Below, piece after piece: positions 22,643 through 32,526 of a stretch of DNA of 64,000 bases. How positions within the stretch are numbered: position 1 is the first letter of the stretch; each line of letters starts with the position of its first letter. The DNA is from Stenocarpella maydis (taxonomy: Eukaryota > Ascomycota > Sordariomycetes > Diaporthales > Diaporthaceae). The position numbers and the translations under genes are program-made. Where the stretch lies: positions 1,166,196 through 1,230,195 of the forward strand of contig NQMI01000001.1 of assembly GCA_002270565.1 (NCBI GenBank), written 5' to 3'. Under the pieces are notes generated by a model. That model did no database searches. It was not told the DNA's origin and saw only the letters and a list, made by a program, of their open reading frames with translations.

Positions 22643-25027
22643 CGCTGGGCTTGGAGTTTTAAAAGTTTTTGAACACCTTTGACTATGGCATCTGATACTT
22701 CTAGCATGTTGCCGGACTTGGGAGTGCACATTTGTTTCTAACGGGATACTCTTGCATTAGCAGGTATCATCTTGGTTTATAGCGCGGGCATTATCTCAGG
22801 ATTATTGGGAATGGAATAATCATGGGTGACCATGGGGATAAAATAGCATGCTGATAAGCAATAGTATCCACCAGGCATCCCACAGGTGCCTCCACGATGG
22901 CTCGGCTTGGGCTCGGCTGGATATGAAAAGAATCAGGGTCAGTGACAGGACATGATTACCCACGCCTGCGATGAAACCAACTGGTCTGCCTCGTTTTGGA
23001 GACTGAATCTGAACCTAGTGTATTCTGGTTCCTACGTAACGGCACGAGGATATTCTTGAGGATAGCGATCTCGTCGGTCCTGATGATATGATGTTTGGCA
23101 AGCTGGGCTGGTCCTGAAACTCCTAGCAGTGCCTATTCCCATCATCCTGGCCGTTCAAAAAGACAACCCTGAATCGGGTGAGCTGCCAATTCTGGTTGTG
23201 ATTAATTGCAAATATCTGGCCATCCGTAGTCAGTGTCCCTGACTCCTCGTCTCTCTTTTTGATCTTCCCAGTGGCGGTGTTCCGCTGCCCCTCAATGACA
23301 ACGGGTGGTTTCAAATCTGGGAGTGACAACCTCCAACTGAGGCACCAATGTTGTGTGCTGTGGCAGTGGAGAGATGGCAATGTGTTTGGGAGTGGGACTC
23401 GTAGATTACGTAGGCAAAGAGCTTGATGGGCACTGCGGCATGTTTTTGTAAACGCAAGTCCGCCGGAAGTGGTGGCGAGAGACGACCGTTTGCTGTGTGG
23501 TGTCCTTTGGGAAAAGCAAACGCTGTCATGATCCTGCATATGACTTTGCCTTGCTACCGCAGTTTATTTGTTTCCCTTCACCGAATTGTCCGGTCCCTCC
23601 ACCCACTCCTGAAGAAGTCGACGCATTCCCGACACAACTTGGCCAACTGAGAGCCATCCAACCTCCCTAAGTACCTCGGTTCCCTACACTATCTGCACAC
23701 CTCAAGGTCCCGCTTGAGGCTATTCCTTCGAAAGCAAAAGTTTTGCCTGATAGCTCATATTGATCCTGGAGTGTAGACCAACTGATCAACAGCATAGTTA
23801 GAGACTGGTCAGTGGTACGAGCGGGACGCTTCCTGTTCAGATTACCTACGTAGACAATAGACTCCCATGGCTCTGTTGTAGGATATTCCGCCGGTACTCT
23901 AATATGAAAGCATTGTTCTTTGGGTTGAAGGCATTGGAGGGATTGATCCCATCGTGGAGGAGGGGGCTGCTATTATTCACAAGGCTCGTGCTCGTGGCCC
24001 ACTACACGATGAGTTCTTATTTTCCTAGCTAAGCAGTATCAGGCTGGTTTCATTCTTAATCCAGTTATTAATACTTTTTTCTCTTTCCCTAAGCTTCCGT
24101 TCCATATACCTATACAAACGTATACCCGTCGTTTCAAAAGCTCCAACAAATACACACATGTGCAATTAAGAGATATTCACAAACGGATATCATAATGACC
24201 CAAATACCAAAGTACGAAATAAAGCCAGAGATAGCTAACACATCATTTTGAACTATAGGTATCCAGCATTAACAATCTCAAGAGCACTCATTAGTCATTG
24301 GGCCTGCCTCTTATCCCTTTATCCTAGGACTACCATTTTGACATAAAAATAAAGTATGAAAACTATCCCCTACAGCACTCCCCAGGTATGAAATCCACAC
24401 ATTCTGTCTACACTTCCTAAGGGGGATACCCATAAGGTGTCCCCACAGTAAAATGCCAAGTATGAAATTAAATATATAAACAGCTCCTCAGGTATGAAAA
24501 CTAGCTTCTACCACTTGCTCCCTAGATGATTATAGTTAACATTAACATTATGATATAGTAATACCTAGATATATAAAATAGCAGCCTATAATACAGCTAA
24601 TATTATAATATTATAAGCTAATTAGCTGAGTATAAAGACTTGGCTTATATATTAAGTTGTAATTAACTATTAGTTTATAATAAACAATTAACCGCGTTCA
24701 ATCTTGTATGATATATCCTATGCTATGCTAGATGTGACATATCGCTTTCCCTCTCATGTCGGTCCGGTCGCCGGATCCGCGGATTTGTGTCACCTCGCCA
24801 AGCCGACACAACAGCCGGGCTCTCCAGTATTGTGTCCACCGGTTGGTAGATTCTCCGCACTTGTCAGCTCCACTGGAAGTACGTCCACCCCCTGGGCACG
24901 TTCCAATAACTTCGTCGTGAAAGTTGCACCTTGCTCCGGGCGAGACACCGCTCGAGGAGCTCTGAAAGCCCTATACGCTCGGCATTCACACCTTGGAAAC
25001 CGTCTGTCGAGTCGCTCGACATTACCA
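22643..25027. other. Intergenic region with AT-rich island
   Basis: No gene was recognised. A minus-strand frame at 23123-23539 has no domain and was not accepted. From about 24.0 to 24.72 kb the DNA is strongly AT-rich with many TA steps, as expected of repeat DNA altered by repeat-induced point mutation. The end of it is upstream of the dehydrogenase. Confidence 0.5.
24207..24500 (+). repeat. Recurring AGGTATGAAA-like motif
   Basis: Five related words lie in one orientation: AAAGTACGAAAT (24209), AAAGTATGAAAAC (24351), CCAGGTATGAAAT (24382), CCAAGTATGAAAT (24457) and TCAGGTATGAAAAC (24488). Spacing is irregular (about 30 to 145 bp), so this is an interspersed motif and not a clean tandem array. 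Confidence 0.5.
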
Positions 25028-26149
25028 ATGTCTCTGTCCGGCAAATCCTACGTCGTCCGTTCACCCGGGGGGCCAATCACGCTTGAAACCGTGCACTATG
25101 ACGGGATAGGCGATCGCGAAATACTCGTGCGGACTGTCGCAGTATCAGTATGCGCGTCGGACATCAAGGCAGCCGAGGGGAAATTCTTGATGAAGCCCCC
25201 GATGATACTTGGCCATGAAGGCGCTGGGATTGTGGAGCAGGTCGGGGCCAGGGTCACAAATTTCGAAAGAGGGGACAAGGTCGTCCTGCACTACAGCAGC
25301 TGCAGATCTTGTGATGCTTGTGCGGCAGGCGGCAGCCCTTATTGTGAGCGTATGGAGCAGTTGAACTTCGGAGGGCTACGCGAGGACGATGGCTCGAACA
25401 AGTTCGCCACGGCCGCGGACGGCCAGCCACTGAATGCCCACTTCTTTGGCCAGAGCTCCATGGGCCAGCTGGCACTCGCCAGGGACTCTAGCGCAGTCAA
25501 GGTAGACGCGACGGACGAGGAGCTGAAGTTGTTTGCTTCGCTGAGCTGCGGGATCCAAACTGGGGCTGGAGCGGTGCTCAACGTCTGCAAGCCTTCACCA
25601 GGCTCTTCTTTTGCCATCTTTGGAGCTGGGGCGGTCGGTCTTGCCGCAGCACTGGCGGCTAGGCTATTTTCCCCTTCACACGTCATTGTCATTGACATTT
25701 CACAGAAAAAGCTCGACTTGATCCCGCCAGGGATTGCTACTCACGCTATATGCTCGCTTGGGTTGGGACGAGGCTCAGTGGCCACGCGGATGAATGAAAT
25801 AACTGCCGCAAGGGGTGTCGATTATGCTTTGGATTGCGCTGGAGTCGGAGACCTTGTTACAGAGGGTTGTGCCGCTCTCAAAAAGCGAGGAATGGCGGTT
25901 TCTGTCGGAAGTGGGGCCACACCGGTTTCCCTGCAGACAGCTGAGATGCTGGTAAAGGGGCTGACCTACAGAGGGACACATCAAGGCGATTCGGTATCGC
26001 AGATTTTCATACCACACATGGTCAAGCTTTGGAGATCTGGGCAGTTCCCCTTCCACAGGTTGCTCTCACATTACAAGTTGGAGGACTTACCCCGGGCCCT
26101 AGATGATTTGAAGAATGACAGGATCACGAAACCATGTTTAGCTACTTGA
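25028..26149 (+). CDS. Zinc-dependent medium-chain alcohol dehydrogenase
   Basis: A single exon of 373 residues, the usual length for MDR-family zinc alcohol dehydrogenases. Catalytic-zinc ligands are visible as Cys42 (VCASDI), His63-Glu64 (GHEGAGIVEQVG) and Cys173 (LSCGIQTGAG). Structural-zinc cysteines are 92, 95, 98 and 106 (CRSCDACAAGGSPYC). The Rossmann motif GAGAVG is at 198-203, followed by a conserved Asp in VIVIDIS at the end of beta-2, which favours NAD over NADP. The sequence resembles aryl/benzyl-alcohol dehydrogenase types, oxidising an alcohol to an aldehyde, but the substrate cannot be told. The start is the ATG whose product aligns with family N-termini; the frame is open 108 codons further upstream but that part is not family-like. 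It stands alone, intronless, beside an AT-rich island, which leaves room for horizontal transfer. Confidence 0.88.
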   Translation: MSLSGKSYVVRSPGGPITLETVHYDGIGDREILVRTVAVSVCASDIKAAEGKFLMKPPMILGHEGAGIVEQVGARVTNFERGDKVVLHYSSCRSCDACAAGGSPYCERMEQLNFGGLREDDGSNKFATAADGQPLNAHFFGQSSMGQLALARDSSAVKVDATDEELKLFASLSCGIQTGAGAVLNVCKPSPGSSFAIFGAGAVGLAAALAARLFSPSHVIVIDISQKKLDLIPPGIATHAICSLGLGRGSVATRMNEITAARGVDYALDCAGVGDLVTEGCAALKKRGMAVSVGSGATPVSLQTAEMLVKGLTYRGTHQGDSVSQIFIPHMVKLWRSGQFPFHRLLSHYKLEDLPRALDDLKNDRITKPCLAT

Positions 26150-28804
26150 ACAAAGACTATATAGTCTTCCTATGCAGCTCCATTCGCGGCCGCAGGCCCG
26201 CAGCCCAACTCTCCTCCTTCGAGTACTTAAGTACTGACGGGGCTATACCTCGCAATGAACTCAGCCTCGGCAATAATACCTCCCATTTCTATCTCTTCTC
26301 CATCCTTGCTCTCACTGCGACTGGCTCGCCCAGCGCGGTGAAGTAGCCGATCCCCGGTCTCCTCGGCATAGCCTGGGCGGCTGTGTGAGACAATGGCTGT
26401 TCCTCGACCACCGAGAAGCCTCCTCCCGGCTTCGGCTTCTGGCTTCTCCTTGCTTTTGTGCCATGCTTTTCCAACGCACTTATCATTCGAATTATGGATA
26501 TCAGACTACTAGTGATATCGCCAGTATCAACGGAGGGCAGGACATATGTAGCAACGCAACTACAACAACGCTAATAATTCAGGCCACAGAGATTATTCGT
26601 CGGTTAGCCGGTCGGATGGGACAAAACGGTGGTCCATCCATAGATACATGCGTGTCTGCCACTTACACCGCGCCGAGACCCGAGGGATGGTAACAGACTT
26701 CCTCGCAAAGTAATTGGGCAACACATACCAAACATTACAATCAAAGTCACCTTCTTGAACAGTGTGTCATCCCCAGCTTGACAAAGTAAAGCACTTCAGG
26801 AGTCAGTTTTCAGAGAACCAAGGACGAAGTTTAATTGGAAAATAGGGCAAAACAGGCAACAGGTTCCCACGGCTTTTGTGACATGGACTTCGAAAGGGAT
26901 ATCATTCTCCCCAAGTGGGTAAAAATGGCTCTGGAAGCTGCTTAACTCGGGAGAACGCAAGAGCACGACGTCTTTCAAGATACCTACCTAGGGTATCCCG
27001 GGCTCACTCCAAACGAGACGAGCAGTTCTGGCCGGCCCTTCTGGGGGTTTTATTCCAAATTTCTTTACAGATCATCTCGATTTTTCAGAACTCAGACGTT
27101 GGGCTGGGGGGTTATGTTGAAGTTTTCGTCTTCTTCAGCAAAGGAGCCGCCCCAGCAAAGACGGCAGGAACAACTCCGGTGGGCTGTTACCAGAAGACAC
27201 TGCTATTAGCTTGCCACTCTATTCGGCTAGGGACGGCTTCAATATTTACAACCCAGAGAAAGCAGGCACAGAAGAAATATCTGCAGATCAAGTGTGACAG
27301 TAACTACGTAGATGAATAGGATGCCTTTCTATAAACCCGTGAGAATGGCGCTCTGATGCGCATCGAGACAGGAATAAACCCACCTTTCAACACGAACCCT
27401 TCCGGGTCTCGCCTTGGATCGACAGACATGATCGCTAGCCTGGCCTGCCTGGTTGTGTCCCTGCCGTCCGATCCGCTCCGGAACCAACCAGCGCGTTAGA
27501 TATTAGATTTATAAGATGATTTTATATCTATTATACTTAGTCTTGTATTAAGGAAGATTTCTTTTATAATGCTGTGGCTAACTAAAGTTCCAGAGGGGCC
27601 TTTAGACGCTGAGTTAATATACTTGGGTGGGTGATGGGTTGATTACCTAGTTTTCCCCCAGTGCTACAAAATGATTCCGCATCGCTTGAACATACCTAGG
27701 TGTTATATGCTGTATCAGTAGTGTCGACATGGAAGGCCCGTGCCTGTAGCAGCGCCGTTAATGCGTGTAAAGACGTCAGGTGTTGTGCATGACACGAGCT
27801 GTTTATTTGCACACGAGGATCGGCATCTGCTCGAGATAAAAATAGGCACCACGTCGCCACTGTTTGGTTCAACCCTAACCCGGAATTATTGTGCGCCACA
27901 CAGAGGTGTAGTGCAACCCTGCAGACAAGATGTGCATATGAACTGGGGGAGCATTGTGGTCATTGAATGATGCATCTTACACGTGTACAAGTGGGCATCT
28001 TATCAAGGGTCCCCAGTACTCCATTCCGTGCCTTAATGTCCTGAATGTACACTAGTAGCATCGGGCTGTCTGGTTCCTGAAAAGCTGGGCTGGGGCACCC
28101 TCGGAAGCGGCGGATGTCGAGATGCCAGCATCTCGTGATGCGTGCATGGGCTGGCATTTTAGCAGATCTAGGGGCCCAGCTGCTGGGGCTCTGGAGCGAT
28201 CATCAGATGTTGTCTATTTCGTGGTCAACACAAGAGTGATGTTGCTTACTTAGGGGCCGTAAGTCGTTAAGTAGCATACTGCTTGCTTTTGGCTTTGCTG
28301 GAAGATGACGTCGATTGGGTGGGAGACAGGGCTGAGGGGAGGGAAGGTTGGGGGGTGTGCATCTGCTTGAGTGCCTGAGGCAGAACATTTGAAATGACGA
28401 GGCCCGGCAGGGATCACTCGCTTGCCGAAACACGACAACCCCCTAGAAGGCTGGGGTCCAACGGGGGGGCTGTAGTGCACGTAGTGTACGGCTGGGACGG
28501 GTCGTCCGCCCTGGGCCGCAACATGTCACGTCCATCTCACCTGCTCAAAGCCATCCCTGCCACTCCCTCCCTCTCTTTGAAGGCCCGATCCATTCCTAAC
28601 TCAAAACAACCACACCAATTCTCTGCTTTCTCCCCTTCTTCTTTGCCCGCCATACCCACCATCGCAACATCGTCGTATCACCAGCACTCATCAACTCCTC
28701 ATCGCCTTCGACACGACAAAGTCTCACGACTGCTGGAGAACAGATTCCCCCACCCACGTCATCCCACATCGTCCCACCCCTGACTGTCAAACACAACCAC
28801 GACA
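26150..28804. other. Intergenic region, partly AT-rich
   Basis: Short frames only. An AT-rich patch at about 27490-27570 is surrounded by otherwise mixed sequence. The last 250 bases before 28805 are CT-rich with many cytosine runs, as in fungal leaders. Confidence 0.45.
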
Positions 28805-29974
28805 ATGCTACTGCGGCCCCTCCTCGCCGTGGCCGGCCTCACTGCCGCCACCCACGCCATCCTCCTCCCTCCCGAGGTCAGCTCACACGACGCTGAAGTC
28901 ATCGAGATCCTCCCGTTCGATGCCGCACCTCTCGCACAGACACAGTCGCTCAGCCTCGACTGCCCGGGCTGCCCACCCGTCTCCAAGAATCACCACGGAA
29001 GGCCCAAGCACCACAACCAGCACAGCAGCCACCTCGACCTCGACTTCTCCGTCGACCGATCCGCCGGCTCCGACCGCCTCATGGTGAACGGCTTCGAGCT
29101 CTATCCCAACTCTGACCCGTTCACCAACGTCCTCGTCGCTCCACAAGTTGCCGACAAGCCGAACCACCACAAGGAACACGAGAAGCACCACGGTGATAAC
29201 TCGAAGGTCCTGCCCAGCCACCACAAGTTCCGACCTGAGCACCTCGGAAAGCCAAAGATTGTTGAGCAGCTGCTCGGCTTTAGCCTACAGATCCACCCCG
29301 TTCAGAAGACCGACAATGACAAGCTGGACCTCGTTGTCCTCGACCTCCAGATTATCGAGGTCGGTTCGGTTTTCGTCGAGGGACTCCCCAACATCCGAGT
29401 CAGCATGATCAAGTCACCACAGGACGACCTCATGATTGCCAAGATCGAGCAGACCCCATCGGAGAATGTCTCATCGCCCAAGGGCAGCGAGTGCACAACC
29501 ACCCTGTGCAAGTGGAAGGCCATCATCGCCGATAAGCTCGCCAAGATGAAGATGCACGGCTGTGCTGGTATGATGGGCGGCAAGGCCGGCCACCATCACG
29601 GCCAGGGTCAGCCTGCCAGCCACCACGACGAGCACTACGGAATGTTCAACCGTCCTAATGGTTGGTCTTTGTTCTTCCGCAAGGTGACATCGCACATCAT
29701 CCTGCCCGTTCTCGTCGGCGTCGTCGCCGGTGTCACCGTCGCCGTCGTGAGCATGCTGGTCGGAACTGTTCTGGTCGGTCTCTTCCGAAAGTTTGTCCGC
29801 GGACAGTCCTTCTTCCCTCACCACCGCTGCCGCCTGCACCCAGGCGGACGTCACCACAAGGCCGCCCAGATGGAGGCCGCTGTCGACGAGGAAAAGTCAG
29901 GCTTGATGGAGAATCAGGAGGGTCTGCCCCCGTCCTACAGCCAGGTCGAGGTCCCTCACGCTGAGCGAACCTAG
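28805..29974 (+). CDS. DUF7728-type secretory-pathway membrane protein
   Basis: A single exon of 389 residues. Residues 1-18 form a signal peptide (MLLRPLLAVAGLTAATHA), followed by ILLPPEVSS and the LDCPGCP block near 51-57 that I associate with the fungal DUF7728 family. The middle is His-rich (HHGRPKHHNQHSSH, HHKEHEKHHG, GHHHGQGQPASHH), suggesting metal binding or simple charge bias. One membrane span is at about 298-328 (ILPVLVGVVAGVTVAVVSML). The expected topology is type I, with the N-terminal domain lumenal or outside and a cytosolic tail ending in PPSY near 375-378, a WW-domain ligand of the kind used by Rsp5-family ubiquitin ligases. The role is unknown in the family. The start sits in a good context (ACAATG) behind a CT-rich leader. 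Confidence 0.8.
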   Translation: MLLRPLLAVAGLTAATHAILLPPEVSSHDAEVIEILPFDAAPLAQTQSLSLDCPGCPPVSKNHHGRPKHHNQHSSHLDLDFSVDRSAGSDRLMVNGFELYPNSDPFTNVLVAPQVADKPNHHKEHEKHHGDNSKVLPSHHKFRPEHLGKPKIVEQLLGFSLQIHPVQKTDNDKLDLVVLDLQIIEVGSVFVEGLPNIRVSMIKSPQDDLMIAKIEQTPSENVSSPKGSECTTTLCKWKAIIADKLAKMKMHGCAGMMGGKAGHHHGQGQPASHHDEHYGMFNRPNGWSLFFRKVTSHIILPVLVGVVAGVTVAVVSMLVGTVLVGLFRKFVRGQSFFPHHRCRLHPGGRHHKAAQMEAAVDEEKSGLMENQEGLPPSYSQVEVPHAERT

Positions 29975-31867
29975 GCTCAAAGAATCTCCCACGGAATTGA
30001 AAGTGGCAGGGATACCACCAGAGTGGCTGATCGGGCCCGGCACATCGTCCGACCCCGAGCCTTGGAAGGAACATCGAGTTGATCATGATAAGTGAGCAAA
30101 GGCAAGGGATTGGCGTTAGGGAATGGAAACCAGAAAGCATACTGGCATTGGGAGGATGAACTTAGCTTGGTCGCTCCTTTTTTTTCTTCTTCTGTTTTGG
30201 GTCTGGTTTACCGAGTGCAAAATACCCACCACACTCCTTCCAGATTGGCATAGTGCAATTCATATCTTCAGGCTCATTGGCATACTTACCGCGTAACTCA
30301 AGTGACATGAGAGAAGTGAGCCATGATAAAGTGGAAGAATCGTCCCACATGGATTCCAACCTGAGCTCAACCTCGAAATGGTTTGCCCACTATTTCTTAC
30401 CCAGGCAGCCGGGGCCAGAGTGGTAGTAACAACACACACACTCCTTTATAGACCAGAAGAGCCCATCCGGCATAGGTCCACGTTATAGGTACTTTAAGCT
30501 TCTCACTGCCAAACAACGTAAACTATTACACTGATATCTACAATCAATGTTGTATGATTAATAAAGCCCCTATGCACCTTAATATACCTAGTTACTTTCA
30601 AGCGGTCTCAAACAGGACAATGATGGCCATCTCAGCTCGAATGAGGAACACAGAAGGATAAAACTAATACCCGTTCATATTTTTAGTCGTCCTACTCTCC
30701 GCATAGGCCCAGCGGTGCTATATGTATCCTCGTGTTTGCCATGGACAAGATGCCGACCCTGATTTATCCGGCTGGTAGCGGGGACACGCAAACATTATCC
30801 AGTCAACTTTTTAAAAGGTACTAAATTTTGTATGGGGCTGCACGTGAGGAATTTTGTAGCTCTGGGTGGGCGCACGCAAATCCTTGGGTGCGCGTACGGA
30901 AAAAGCTGGGTGGGCGTACGTTGACTGACATTATCCCTCACGCCAACGCACCCAGTCCACATGTGCAGTCAACCATACGCATAGCCGCAGGTGGTCTGTT
31001 TCTAAGTTGTGATCGAAAACTGCAAGAAGCCGCTTGTTTCGGCAGAAATTTCGCAGCAAATGATCTGTCTCGGCAATGCTCTCACATGTGTCGTTGGCCC
31101 GTGAGTTGTCAGCGTGACCTAGCACTAGTATTCTGCCATATAATCTAGGAAACGTCGAGCGATCATATCGGATAGGTAGAACTCGGAAAACGCATCGGTA
31201 ATCAAGGGAGCCGTCATTCTGATTGGTCCACAGGGGACTCTGCGGGCTGTTACAGGACGCCACCTCTTGATTACAATGTAACCTCTTCCTTGTATAGATG
31301 ATGCCTCGTAAATTTGACTTTGCAATTTCAAGGGGACGGGGCAGATACATTATAAATACAAACTACGCGAGTATTGTCATCCACTTTAACGCCAGCAAAT
31401 TGTTAGTCCCCGTGGTTTGGGTCACACTTTCTCCGTACCTGTGTATTGTAGATTCAGAGGTAGCTTGATATCACCATGCCCATCCTCTAAATACGCCATA
31501 TCCGCTTTGACATCTGCTCCTGGAGGGGAGAAAGTATTTGAAAACGTAGGTTAACATTGCAGGCAGCTTCTCAGAAAGCTTAAATATGGGGACTGCAGAA
31601 TACGACGGAAATATTTATTAACGCCTTCCAGTCCATGCATGCGACAGAGTCGTATAACAGTTAATCTACTCGTCCCAGCGTTTGTTCACGGTTCCCTGTC
31701 GATACTACCGTCCCAGCCGGAAGGCCGTGCCGAATGCACGCCATCTGTGGGGAAACAAATCCATCAAGCTCCGAACTCCCATTTCGGCCATCACAGCACG
31801 CGTTCTTGTTAACATTTCATGTCGTCAAACACCCCTCATCTCGCCGGCCCGCCGGGCCATCACGGCC
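29975..31867. other. Intergenic region without a recognisable gene
   Basis: Scattered short frames, an AT-leaning interval near 30.5-30.8 kb and the 22-bp-spaced repeats at 30862-30920. No domain was recognised. Confidence 0.45.
30862..30920 (+). repeat. Three imperfect 15-bp direct repeats
   Basis: Copies near CTGGGTGGGCGCACG (30862), CTTGGGTGCGCGTACG (30883) and CTGGGTGGGCGTACG (30906) recur at about 22-bp intervals, on one face of the helix. Confidence 0.6.
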
Positions 31868-32526
31868 TCACGAGGACGGAACGGGTTCCCACAGAAGCAG
31901 GGTCTTCAGGTGTCCCTGTGGGATTCCTGGCTGTGCGCTGCCCCACGTGAACTTCCAGACCGGAAGCGGCTGGTTTCCCTTCGATTGCGCGCTGGGGACG
32001 TCGAAGTAGCAGCTCGAGTCACCCTGGCACAGGAATGGATATGAGAATCCGTCCTGGGCGTTGCTCGCGGGGTCAGCCATGATCTCGCAGCCAAGAGGCA
32101 AAGGACGGAGTACCGCGTAGTCCCGGAACCGTGAGAACGAGCCGGCGGGGAGTTTGCACTTACGACAGTGTACAGCTGGTCAGTCACCGCGGCCTGGTGC
32201 TCCCAGCACGACCACGCGTAGCTGTCGGCGCCGTAGCGGCTGTCCGTGTTGGCCGGCTGCGACTTGTCGGTGAAGGAGCAGTTGCCCGCGCTCGTGAAGA
32301 CGCCGTTGGGGTAGGCGTCGCGGAACTCGAACGTCGCGCAGCCCGAGCCGTCCATGACCAGCCTGCCGGTGGCGTCGAGGCAGCCGATGGACATGTCAGG
32401 CGTGGCCGTGGCGAAGGAGCTCGAGTTGAGGACCGAGATGGTGCCCTGGCCGCTCAGGGCGGCGCCGGAGGCCAGGTGAGGCACCAGGGCCGCGGCGGCG
32501 AGTAGTGCGGTGACGGGTGTGAACAT
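31868..32526 (-). CDS. Small secreted six-cysteine protein
   Basis: Two exons, 32164-32526 and 31868-32083, are joined across an 80-bp intron with GTAAGT donor and GAG acceptor; the mature frame has 192 residues. A signal peptide covers about 1-21 (MFTPVTALLAAAALVPHLASG). Six cysteines (49, 63, 83, 107, 140, 146) could form three disulfides. Conserved-looking blocks are MSIGCLDATGRLVMDGSGC, RYGADSYAWSCWEH and PVWKFTWGSAQPGIPQGH. The layout resembles small secreted proteins conserved in ascomycetes, but no enzyme motif is seen and I do not recognise the family. An effector or cell-wall role is possible but unproved. Without splicing, the frame reads 206 residues with an unlike C-terminus; the spliced form keeps two more cysteines. 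Confidence 0.7.

Noticed and set aside
23123..23539. 138-codon minus-strand open frame
   Set aside because: No recognised family, no supporting splice sites; it could be real but evidence is too thin.
24704..25027. N-terminal extension of the dehydrogenase
   Set aside because: It begins at TTG and is unlike family N-termini; the ATG at 25028 gives the usual length.
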